NCBI RefSeq assembly: GCF_932526225.1
Contig: NC_064044.1
Span: 13,641,453 to 13,705,452 of the forward strand
Direction of reading: 5' to 3'
Length of the DNA: 64,000 bases
From: Nematostella vectensis
Taxonomy: Eukaryota > Cnidaria > Anthozoa > Actiniaria > Edwardsiidae
Made by a program: the position numbers and the translations under genes. Below the pieces are notes generated by a model, which was given only the letters and a program-made list of their open reading frames with translations, made no database searches and was not told the DNA's origin. This document shows, piece after piece, positions 11,062 through 41,266 of this stretch (within the stretch, counting starts at the first letter, position 1; every line of letters starts with the position of its first letter).

Positions 11062-11885
11062 GGCAGTATTGTACAGGACCCGAAACGATCCCCAGGAGTC
11101 CCCGAAATGAACCGCAAGTAATTGCAGTAATGGACACACAAAAGAAATGTGGATGAATTGACTTTCAGTTTTTAAAACATATGAAACATTTTAACGTTAT
11201 TTGTGTAACTATCAGGAAACTTACATTAGCTAAAACTATAGTATTAAGATTTTAATATACGACTGCGCGGGGAATACAGTAGGGAAGTCAGAAATTCTCC
11301 ACATCGAATCACAGATAAAACATAAGGTTATTTATAAGGTTACTTTTGCGCATGTTTGTTTGTATTCGGTGAACGAAAGACCTATCATGTGCCGACTACA
11401 TAGAGGAAATTAAAACTCATAAATATGGCTTTCAACAAAAGCCACATCTTGCAACGGTAGTAAAAGGGTTATTGCGCCATCTTCTCGGCCAAACCGGCTG
11501 CCTAAAATGTGTCGGTAAATATTCGCTCATGTGAACATGGATTTCGTGGTGAAATACATGTTTGGTTATCAAATGAGTGTGATGGAGGGTCAACAGTTTG
11601 GTTGTTATGAGCAAGGCTGTGCTACGTTAATGTTGTATTCCTTTCAGTGGCGATTAAAAGTTGTGTATTTGTTTTGGACTCTGTTTATGGGTTTACCGCC
11701 GGGGCAAAACCCTTAATTATGCTTTAAGAGTTGCAAGTGATTTCTTCTGCTTTCCCTTTGTCCATTACCGCAATTCCTTGAGGTCTATTTCGGGGACTCT
11801 TCGGTATGGTTTCAGATCCCGCTATCACTTGGGGTACTTTTGGGGATCATTTCGGTTCCTGGGATCGTTTCAGGTCGTGTACACC
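11062..11885. repeat. Inverted-repeat (fold-back) structure
   Basis: The arm at about 11,070-11,135, reverse complemented (GTCCATTACTGCAATTACTTG, TTTCGGGGACTC, GGGGATCGTTTCGGGTCCTG), matches the right arm at about 11,757-11,885 on the plus strand (GTCCATTACCGCAATTCCTTG, TTTCGGGGACTC, GGGATCGTTTCAGGTC). The right arm carries extra internal copies of the TTTCGGG-type motif. About 620 bp of unique DNA lies between the arms, with no transposase. Confidence 0.6.
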
Positions 11886-12239
11886 ATCAATAGTTCATTG
11901 GCAAAAGCTATTTTCATATATATGTACATAGGTGGGCTCTACATACAGCCAGGCAGTCTCTTCAGTACATTTTGTCGATGTGTAAAGTAGATTTGTAACC
12001 CCCCTTGCCGTACCACTTGATATTGACCTTTTTTTTCATATCATATCATCTTCGATTTCTTGTTCGGGCAGAACCAACAACTTATAAATGTTTACACACA
12101 AAATTTATCATAACAGATGGATTATTTATTTCAATGTTTTTTTTTCTATTATTTTCTTTTTTATCTATATTTTTATAATTTATTTTTTTTCATTATTAAG
12201 TATGGAACATCAGAAAGCGAAAACATCGTAGAATTGTTT

Positions 12240-12264
12240 CAGTTAAACTGAGGGTTCAGTTTAA
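12240..12264. repeat. 9-bp-arm hairpin
   Basis: TTAAACTGA-GGGT-TCAGTTTAA is a perfect short palindrome about 270 bp upstream of the piggyBac relic. It could be a terminal-repeat remnant or chance. Confidence 0.45.
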
Positions 12265-12525
12265 TACATATTCAGACCGGTAAACGTCAAATAACGTGTT
12301 GCGTTACATACCGTTATCCTCCGGTGAACGTCGTTTGACGTTTTCCCCAGTGGCATTCAAAAAACTGACCAGTAACTCTTTACCACTTCCTTATATGGGA
12401 ATGCCATGTGCTTCAATAGAGCGTAAAATCTCACAAAACTTTCTTATACAACTTGCAATTATTCAAGTAATATCTACTGCGATAAATCACCGTTTTTTAA
12501 ACTGTTTGTACTCCATTTTGACCAA

Positions 12526-13992
12526 ATGGTGTTATGGTTTGAAGATATCTTCGGAGAGTCTGATGATGAAGAGTTTGAGGGCTTTGAAAGCCATGGAATT
12601 GGCTGTTAAAGCTCGGATAGCTCTTCCGAAGACAAAGGCCACCAGAGCGGAGACATAGAAGACAAGATTTGGCCAAGAAATTATTCACCGATCTCTATTC
12701 CTGACCTCGCTCCTAGATGCGACCCAAAAAAAACCTGTAGACTTGTCCCCCCATCTTTCTTTGAGTTGTTTTTCAACTCAGAGGTGATGGAACTCGTTGT
12801 GACCAAGACTTATAAGTACGCAGCTAAATGCAACCCTGACGAGTTTGACATGAAGAAAAGAAGAAAGCTAAGGACGCGAATTGGTTCGACAAAGAGGGAA
12901 ACATCAAACCTCTAACAGTCGAAAAACCAAAGGTGTTTCTCGGCTTTACAATCATAATGGGCATTGTGGAGCTTCCTTCGATGAAGGATTATTCGAGTGG
13001 AAGTGAGCCATTTCTTTAGCAGCCAAACACTGCGAGACCCATCGTGAGAGAAGGCTTCTTTGCCATTTTGCATTATTTGCATCTGTGCGATTACACAACA
13101 GCACTGGCAAGGGCAGCGCAGAGTTCAAGCTCTACCAAGCGAAGCCATTCCTCGACCTTATTCAAGCTAAATGCCTGGGGTTATTTTTTTGCTACAAACT
13201 ATCCATTGACAAAGTAATGATTAAGTATAAAGGACGATTATCCTTTGTACAATATATGCCAATGAAGCTACAAAACAAGGAATCAAAGTGTTTTGCCTTT
13301 GCGGCAAGAGCTCCGGCTACATGATTACATCCTCTATCTACACCTGCAAAAATTCTAACCAGCTTGACAGCGGCAGCGTCGTTATGGAGCCCGTGTAGCA
13401 GACTGAAAACTGCAGGTATTTTGTTTTATGGAAAATTATATCTCCAGTGTCCGTCTTTTTCGAGAGCTGCAAAGCAACTGAATTTTTGCAGTGGTACACT
13501 GAGAAAGAACTGCCGCAATTTCCCCCCGTGCTTGAAGAACGTAAAGCTAGCCAATCAAGGCGAATCAGCCTTCATTCAGAAAGGCAACACAGTAGTTGTT
13601 TTTTTGGCGAGATAAAGTGGCGAACAAACCCGTGACTGTGTTGTCAACTATGTGCGAGGCCGAGGGGGATGACTCGGACAATTTGTGCAAGTGGAGATAA
13701 ACAGGCGTCCGAGTGTCTCTCTACTGCAAACACATGGGAGTATTGACCTCAGCATCGCTTGTACTAAACAGTATCCTCGAGGCGACATGTGAAATGGTGG
13801 AAATATTTGTTTTATTTTTACATGGACATCTCAATCATCAATGCAGCTCCATGGAGTGCCGAAGCAAAGCTTGCAAACTTTGAGTTTAGACTCGCACTCG
13901 CGATGAGCCTTATTGGAACTTACGAGGGAAGACAGCAAGCCGGACAACTGCATTCCGGTTTTCACAAATTTGCAGGCAAGCCAAGCGTGTAA
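12526..13992 (+). pseudogene. Decayed, nearly full-length piggyBac transposase
   Basis: Start ATG at 12,526 with the acidic N-terminus FEDIFGESDDEEFEGFES. Then come SFFELFFNSEVMELVV (about 12,757-12,805), VFLGFTIIMGIVELPSMKDY (about 12,930-12,990), LSIDKVMIKYKGRLSFVQYM (about 13,199-13,258), FMENYISSVRLFRELQSN (about 13,427-13,481) and FWRDKVANKPVTVLSTMC (about 13,600-13,655). KWWKYLFYFYMDISIINA (about 13,792-13,845) and FRLALAMSLIG complete it. Many frameshifts and stops are present. The motif that is FMDNYYTSV in active relatives reads FMENYISSV, so the second catalytic Asp is Glu. The Cys-rich C-terminus is absent. Confidence 0.8.
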
Positions 13993-14009
13993 GAACTTCC
14001 AATCTAAGA

Positions 14010-14490
14010 ACATAATTCAAGCCACCTCAAGGAACAAAAAATCGACCTGAAGAAGATTCACCAGTGATGTTCTTTGAGTTACTCTCTACTAAAGAAATTG
14101 TTGATCTGCGTGATTGGGAGACGAACCACTATGCAGAACAGCAGAACTATGGAAAAGCAGTGTAGGACAAGTGGTGGTTCAATCAAGATGGGACTACCAA
14201 GGACTGCCAAGGAATTAAGAGCCTTTAAATCGTCTTTAGTGATTCTTTCCTATCTTCACATGGCAAACAATGAGGAAACTGAAGATGTGGATGACAAAGC
14301 GACTTCGAAAGGTCCCATATTCGTTGAATCCAACAGAGAACCTTCCTCTCCAGCTTCCACGGATATTTGGCTCACAGTCGGGAGCTTTCGGTGGGCGAGG
14401 CTATGATCAAATCCAAGGGCAGACTCTCATTTGTGCAATACATACCAATAAAATCGACGAAGAAAGGGATAAAGGTTTTTTGTAGCCTGA
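14010..14490 (+). pseudogene. piggyBac relic with internal deletion
   Basis: The N-terminal block FKPPQGTKNRPEEDSPVMFF then ELLSTKEIVDL (about 14,010-14,110) is followed after about 200 bp of degraded sequence by LSVGEAMIKSKGRLSFVQYI and PIKSTKKGIKVF (about 14,385-14,480). In the first catalytic motif the Asp (SIDEAM in relatives) is Gly (SVGEAM). About half of the normal distance between the two blocks is missing, as is everything C-terminal. Confidence 0.7.
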
Positions 14491-15398
14491 GTATCAGGGG
14501 ATTTTATTTTTCAAAAGTCGGAGAGAAAAAATAAAACTACGCCTGACAAAAATACTAGACAAGATGCCTGCTGCCCCTTTTCAGGCCACTGTCAAAATAC
14601 ATCTGCTGTCAATATGACTCGCGTGGTAGCACAATTAAATGAAAATTATAAATAGTATTTATATGCAAAGCAAAACCACAGTGGTGTTATATGCAAGGTA
14701 ATAATTTTAGTAACCATGAACCACTGTGAGGTAACTTTATGATTTAAATGCTTTCGAAAAACTGAGAGGAAAATGCAAAGATAGTTCACTGCGCAAAAGA
14801 TTTACACTACATGACTGCAGCTCCACAGATCACCAAATTACTACAGGATATTTACATCAGCAATTCACTTAACAGTAAATTCTACATTAGACAAACATCT
14901 GCTTGAACACAAATTTAATTATTTGATGAGCTCACTTGATCAACTCACTCCCGTGAATTGACCACAAGCAATCCCTCTCACAGACAGTTTTCTTGAATAT
15001 TTGGCACCTGGTCTATCTAAGAATTTGATAACTACTACTTATGATATCCGTAGTATTAAGGTAGCTTCTATGGCATTCATATTTCCAGAGCCTTTAGGTA
15101 TAACTAGGATCTTAGCTTTGAAAAATGATACCGATGAGAAATAAACACACACAATGACTGGCCTGGGCAATACATCTGATAAGAGCCAATCAGACACACC
15201 TTTTTATTAGCACTGTTTTCTAGCCAATCCTAGTGGTCCCAATATTTGGGACCCGAACATGAAAATTTTACAGTATTTGTATCAGGCCCTCTTTATCACT
15301 TCCCGATATATACCTCTAAGGGAACGATAAAAGGGTCTGACACTTGGGCTAGGTGTTTTGTCTCTGTGACACACGCACGGATTATCTCGTTGTGTTAA
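14491..15398. other. No recognisable gene
   Basis: AT-rich spacer. An imperfect inverted repeat, CCCTCTTTATCACTTCCC against GGGAACGATAAAAGGG, lies at about 15,289-15,340. No coding signal is seen. Confidence 0.45.
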
Positions 15399-16022
15399 CC
15401 CATTCGCTCCCATACTGCCCTGAAACGCCCAACGGAAAAACTGTCATATTTCCCTATACCGCCCTGTACCGTCCAGCTTTCATGCGCGCGAGAAAAACCC
15501 CTCTAGCTCCCCTCCCCGGCGAGTAAAGCTTTTTAAAATTCAGCTGTAGCATGACAAAGAATTGACCAATCAAAAGAGCTCTTTTGCGCATCTCCTAGCA
15601 ACCGAACAATAGAACAGTGCCTTGTAGTGAAATCACTTGTCTCGCGCGACCGCCATGCTGAATTCTTGGAGACCCGATAGCGCTTGAAAATCGCAATATT
15701 TCCATTATTTTCTCTCTTTTAAGGCTTGTTAAAGGAAGATAATTAGAAAACCTGACATGATAGGGAAGGAAGGAAATTTGAATAAACTTGATAAATAATA
15801 GTCTAGTTTTTATATTTTCCTAGTTGTTTACAGATTAATTTGTACACCAGCAGATTCCTCGTATTTTCCTGAATAGGATGCACTATTTGCTTTTATGTAA
15901 TATTGTCTCGAAATTTACTGCGCATATGTGTTTTGCTTTCTGCTCGAGGGAATTTGCAAAACTTGTGAAAACTCCCAGGGAGAGAGCGATTCGTGCGTGC
16001 TATTATCCCAGGAGCAAATGGG
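15399..16022. mobile_element. piggyBac-like MITE (TTAA-flanked, non-autonomous)
   Basis: The left end CCCATTCGCTCC begins right after TTAA (15,395-15,398). The right end, read inward, is CCCATTTGCTCC finishing at 16,022, giving 11 of 12 matching terminal bases. The right flank reads TAAA instead of TTAA, one change from the expected duplicated target. The length is 624 bp. An 87-codon ORF (15,878-16,141) crosses the right end and is not a transposase. The termini resemble the CCC-start of the piggyBac element at window start. Confidence 0.6.
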
Positions 16023-18985
16023 TAAAATATCTACACAAGAAGGTTACTGGCGATGCAGAGCAGAACTCTGTAAATATCATTGTCCATGCCCTCATTAGTT
16101 CGGTTATAGGGTTCAACTTCTTTGCATTTATGGACAACTGATTCTCTAGCATTGGTCTATTTGAGGCACAGTTAACATTTATGCCTGTGTAACGCTCCAC
16201 CAGAACCACAAAGAAGCAAGGAACAGGGAACATCAGATTTTGCTCAGCGAAAGAACACTGTTGCCACCATTTGGTGAAAAAAAGTGAAGACCAAGCCGGT
16301 AACCCTCATGTCTACAATGTACAAACCATAGAATTTCGAAACACTCACCCACAGACGCAGGAAAGGTGGAAATCTTAGGGTTGTTGAGATCAGACGCTCC
16401 ATCTGCATAAAGTTCTCATATGTCGCTCAGTCTCTCTGGAGCAAAATCCAACAACACGTCTTGTGTGTGACAATGGCACTTAAATCCAAGGAAAGCCTCT
16501 TTTATATCCTTCCATTCTATCCCTCATAACAGGTTTAACCACAAATACCACAAATGAAAATTTCATATATTGGCACACAAGTGTGATTTGACAAAAAGAC
16601 AAAGTCAATACCCAGATTTAGAAAGATATATTCAAAGTTATTCAGATGTTTAATGAAAAAAGATTTCATACAAGTTCTGCATTCAGCACTAAAATAAATA
16701 AGAAAACAACCTCATTTGGGAACACCACCTTAACCTGTGAGCCCAAGAGCTATGCCTTAAAGTAATACTCCTTGTGGGTTACCTTTGCCAGACAGGATGA
16801 AGGAAAAGGGTCAGACAAAGAGCAATCCCCTGGTCCTACAGGTTTGGGGTTGGTCTGAGGGTTGATAACCAGCTGCAGAAAATCAACTTATTACGGAAAC
16901 AGGAGGCCCTATGTACAACATGGCACTTGAAGCACAAGTGACAGGTAACACCAAAATAAATAATTAGCCAAGACCAACATTTTAGAATATGCATTTGAAA
17001 GAAAAGTTAGATTTTAGAAAGTTTTGAATAAAGTTTTCATACCCATGTTGCATAGAATGATAATCTCAGAACCAGTATAATATAAACAAACAAACAAATA
17101 TTCATCAAATAATAAATAATATGAATTAAAAACTGTAAACTATATTTTAAGATTCATTAATATGCATAAGATTTAATTACAAAAATTTTACCATTTTTAC
17201 TTTAATCAATGGTTTGATATCAGAATTTAAAACAATGTGCTATTTGCATGAGCTTCAAGTTCAAAAGTAATACAAACGGTTTGTCCATTTTACATCACCA
17301 CTAGCCTTGTCTGAGATTAAAAATATATCGACAAGATAGTAAAGGGAATAGAAAAAGAAGCTTCAAAACCAAGGCAGGAATATAACATGAGACACTTTTG
17401 AAAACGAGTTCGAGACAAAGATCAATTCAATCCCCAGAATGAGGAAAACAGGGAAAAAATGAGCTTTGAAACCGAGGCCAAAACAAAACGTAACATAAGT
17501 ATCACAAAGAGAAATTAAACGTGTTTTGGTAAAGGAATTTCGAAAGAGAATTACGAGACAATTTAAAATAGGATATCCACCAGGGCGACGAACAGGACAA
17601 AACATACAAAGCGTACTCACATTGAGATAAACCTACTGTACTTATGTCTCGGCGTTTACATATCTGCGCCTTTCTTCGAAAATTCTCGCTGCCATTCACC
17701 GAACATAACAATCCTCCCTTGCTGTTGTAGGTCTTGTGAAACTGTAAAAAGGGATTGATAGCAAATTTATATGAATTTAGCAAACTTTGTGTGTGACGGT
17801 TTCATTCATTAGTCCATGGCGCTTGAGCGAATTCCAACCAAGCCAAACTAAATTCGAGACTTTCTTCTTAAACTATCAAAAAAACCCAGTAAAACTCAAT
17901 ACATTAAATTACTTTTCAGATGACATAAGGCTTTGTCGTTGTTTTGTGTCACGTTTACGCTCATTTCTAGATCAAATAGACGGTAGATTTAACAGCTTTG
18001 TTCGGTTCGATGATAGTTCGGTGATGACTTGTAGTAATTTATAACTCATTTTAGCTGTGGGAATCTAAATCAAATGCGAAAATGGCTACAGTTGCGACTG
18101 TTTGATATGAGAAACAAACCTGCTTTCACCTTAAAATTCTTTAGTAGAAACGAAGAAACGCCATATTTTACCCCATCGCTATGCTTGGCCACGGTGGAGG
18201 CCGAAGGTTCAACAAAAAGCGGTCAAATTTCTGCGCACGCGCATTACAAGAAAAGAAAGAAAAGAGCGGGAAATGACCGTAATCTCGGTTTCTGATTGGT
18301 TGTTAGCTACAGTAAATCTAGTCTGCTATCCACCGCTCTCCAATAATCGTAAAAAAAATTCCGAATGAGAGCAGGCTAGCAGGCTACAGTATGTAAATCA
18401 TCCGAGTGCATATTACGGGATACGTCACACAATCCTTGCAGGTTCACTTGAAGCGAAAAACCCTTATCCAAATTGGTTCTCAACCTTTTCTATCTAGTAG
18501 ATGTTATTTCCCATCCTTACAAAGGAAAACTAAAAGAAACGAAGACTGAAGCAAACAGAGGTCGCACTAGAAAAATCGCCATTTCAACAAGTGCACCCTG
18601 TTTTGATTTCCTGAAATAATGTAGTCGTTGACTGCACAAAAATTTGATAAAGGTGTAATGAATATCGTGGTGTATAGGAGTACAAGCCACGGAAGACTAG
18701 ATTTGATAGTCCAAAGGCAACCCTCGAAATTTTTTATGACAACATACACCCCTCGTCTAGCTCGTCGCCACGCCAGAGAGCGGCGAAAATGTATTTTTTT
18801 TTTCCAATGAAAATAAGTCCTTTCTGACTGAGAAACTTTCTGGCTGATTCATAAGCGCTGAATAAGTTGCTTGCTGTTGTTGTTATTTTGCCGCCGGGGG
18901 GCGCCACTTTGCCACCCAAAAAGTCACGTGATTTCCTAGTGCAACTCGAGAACTCGAGATCGTCAGTGTAAAACTTTGATCACGC
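16023..18985. other. Mostly non-coding; one candidate exon noted separately
   Basis: AT-rich DNA with no recognisable protein. On the minus strand near 17,652-17,735 a tract after a good acceptor (CCTTTTTACAG) can be read as DLQQQGRIVMFGEWQREF before a stop. The alternative frame is also open, so I cannot assign it. Confidence 0.35.
16783..16872 (-). other. Candidate 90-bp coding exon, gene unknown
   Basis: On the minus strand a 30-codon open block lies between an acceptor (TTTTCTGCAG) and a donor (GTAACC). It reads LVINPQTNPKPVGPGD and continues CSLSDPFPSSCLAK. The length is a multiple of three, both splice sites fit, and the composition is more protein-like than its surroundings. No neighbouring exon or family was recognised, so it may be chance or belong to a gene on the same strand as NDUFV1. 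Confidence 0.3.
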
Positions 18986-18989
18986 AATC

Positions 18990-19525
18990 CACATACACCT
19001 ATCTCAAATAAGGTTGCACTGAATCGTAACCCGCAGTGCTTCATGGGTATCGAGTAATAATCGAAATAAGCGTGAATAAAATACAAATACAGGTTTCAAA
19101 AGCTGTAGAATTATTGTTTATGTTCTTCTGAATATTCACATGGCTTTCAGACACAAGGATTCTGTCGTTTATATGCTACCCATGAGCCACCGCGGGTTAC
19201 GACACATTGATTGTCGAGTGCGACCTTTTTTGAAATGGGTGTATACGGGGGGCACCAACATTTTTTCTCGGAACCTAAAAATCGGTATACACCTATTTCA
19301 CAAAAGGTTGTCAGTGCAAATGGCTTATGGGTACTAATTTTTCGTAAAATTAAAGGTGTAAAATAAAGCCCAGCATTGCAGAGCCAAGCATTGGTAACCT
19401 TTAATAAATAATTGTTTTGATTTATCCATATTCTTCGAAACGCATGGCTACGTTCGGTCGTAGAACTGCCATTTGCCAATCGCCATTTGCACTGACAACC
19501 TTTATTGAAATAGGTGTATAACACG
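18990..19525. repeat. Cluster of four alternating inverted repeat copies
   Basis: Four copies of a 50-70 bp unit containing TACACCTATTTCA...AAGGTTG...CAGTGCAAATGG. They lie at about 18,993-19,052 (+), 19,176-19,244 (-), 19,286-19,336 (+) and 19,470-19,521 (-). The first pair also shares CGTAACCCGC and CATGGGTA blocks. Orientation alternates, so neighbouring copies can form nested hairpins. Likely termini of fold-back or MITE elements. Confidence 0.6.
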
Positions 19526-20260
19526 ATTTTCGAAATGGGAAACTCCTTTTACAAATATTGCTCACACTAATTCCATTATCACATTTATTACAATTCAAAA
19601 TTTTGTAACAACAACAATAAAGCAATCCTCTATACACGACAATTTAGCAGACCGAAAACAAAAGATTATGCACCGTACTACACGCGCACTGAACCAGCCC
19701 TCCAATTAGAAACACACATCAGTGTAAAGTCGTGTTCAAACAGCGCGGTACACAGGCCTTGTTGTTTTGTCACGCATTGCTATACTGTGTGTTCACTAAG
19801 ATGTACGATATATTGCTCCATCCGCATGATAGCGTTCAACACAGCTGTTACAACACTGTATGTACGAGGCTTTACACTTTGCAGTTAAGTATTTACAATT
19901 AAAATTTAATATAAGCTGAGTTCCTTCAAACCAAGTGTACCTTTGCAGACATTGGAAAAGCTCTAAATGGACAGTTGTCCAACGTTGAAAAAATATGGAA
20001 AAAAGGTTCTAAAGCCCCGTGCAAACTGCGCCAACATCCACTGGCTGGCAGTCTTAGTCAATAAAAATGTTCACGAAATCCTTCGCAGATTCGTGGTTTA
20101 CACACAGAACAGCATTGAAGGTTGTGTAATGTTGTGTGAGTTTCCCAACACTGCAAGCGCAATTTGCAAGAAGCTTAAGCAATAGAAAGCTAGAGTGATG
20201 TTATTGGAGCGATGGTGCACATGCGTTTCGGAGCGGTGCAGTAGGGGTAAGTAAGGGTAC
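19526..20260. other. 3' flank of NDUFV1
   Basis: Non-coding DNA downstream of the NDUFV1 stop codon; it presumably holds the 3' UTR. A minus-strand AATAAA (plus TTTATT, 19,501-19,506) is the nearest clear polyadenylation hexamer I noticed, about 755 bp past the stop, but it lies inside the repeat cluster and is uncertain. Confidence 0.4.
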
Positions 20261-40100
<19,840 letters not shown>

Positions 40101-40189
40101 TTCTCCGTGCTGCTTGTATCCTTATACGTTAGATTGATGTGCTTGGTTCTCCCACAATTTCGTAGTGTTTTCCTTACATAACAAACTTA

Positions 40190-40225
40190 TACAAAATGGC
40201 GGCGTGCCGGAAAGGGCGGGCAAGG
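40190..40225 (-). promoter_or_regulatory. Probable NDUFV1 core promoter (YY1, ETS and GC-box cluster)
   Basis: About 95-125 bp upstream of the NDUFV1 start codon lie AAAATGGCGGC (YY1-like), GCCGGAAAG (ETS/NRF-2-like) and GGGCGGG (Sp1-like), in a local GC-rich patch without a TATA box. This combination is common in promoters of nuclear genes for mitochondrial respiratory subunits. Assignment is by motif only. Confidence 0.5.
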
Positions 40226-40686
40226 CATTTTGGGTAGAGCCCAGGATATAAGATTAGTTTACCACAGGAAACCCACTTAGAATCGCAATTAATTTAGGCT
40301 GATAAAACTAGACTTTAGCTTTCAGGGAAATTATGGCAAATAGCGATGGAGAAGAAGGACTTCACTTAAATACGAATAAAGCACGATAAAGAGCGCTAAT
40401 AAGCCCCATAAGCTAAAACAAAACACACAATGTTATTGGTTGCTCGTCAAACAGTGACACGGCCACACACGATTCGCTAGGCGCAAAAAGGTCTCATGCC
40501 CTATTTCCGAAGTCAAGGTAAAAACTATCTAAAGATCTGAATGTATTAGGTAGGAGTCAAAATTGGGTATTTCTAGAGGATATCTGGGAAAAAATTGGCT
40601 TTCCCATTAGAAATGGTATTTGCAGGGTTTGCGCTTCCGAGCCATTTTTCTCTAGATATAAAATCATTTCTTTAGGGGAGCAGTTA
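40226..40686. other. Intergenic DNA between NDUFV1 promoter and the gene array
   Basis: No gene seen. The array unit homology begins at about 40,687. Confidence 0.5.
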
Positions 40687-41266
40687 GGGGTATTTCAAGA
40701 AATGTCCGGACCAGTTTTTGTGGGTGTTTTTTTTTTTTTCATTTAAATATTTTTTACAACAAATTTCATAGAAAGGGGTGTTACCACCAGGATAACATGT
40801 TCTCCTGGTTTTCAATTTGATCGAAAACCTCCATTATTTGTGTTTCACTTCACTTTTCATGTGTCTGTAACGGAAATACAGTGAAGAACTTTAAATTCGA
40901 ATACCGTTTCATAAAAAAAAATACATAGTGTAATATCTTGAAATTTATTTTCTATGCCGTCTGATAGAAACCGTGTCCTAAAAACAGATAATATTTATCT
41001 AGACATTCAATATTTCATTCAGCTTAAGGTTTTTACAAGTCGCTAGAGAGAGCTCGAATAGTGTGACGTAATGAAAGCAACCGATAAAGTGCAAAATCCA
41101 CCAAGCTACTTGGTACAAATATCATACGTTACAAGAAGACAATCTGCTTCGGAAAGTTTAGCCACCAATTTTGACTTTTTCATATAAATCATAAGAGAAC
41201 ATGCATGGAATACGTAACTAAGAGCGGAAGGCAGTTCTTGTCCCTACAGTGTTTTGTTAGGCGGTT

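Noticed and set aside
15289-15340. Imperfect 16-18 bp inverted repeat
   Set aside because: Short, mismatched and isolated. No element boundaries could be supported.
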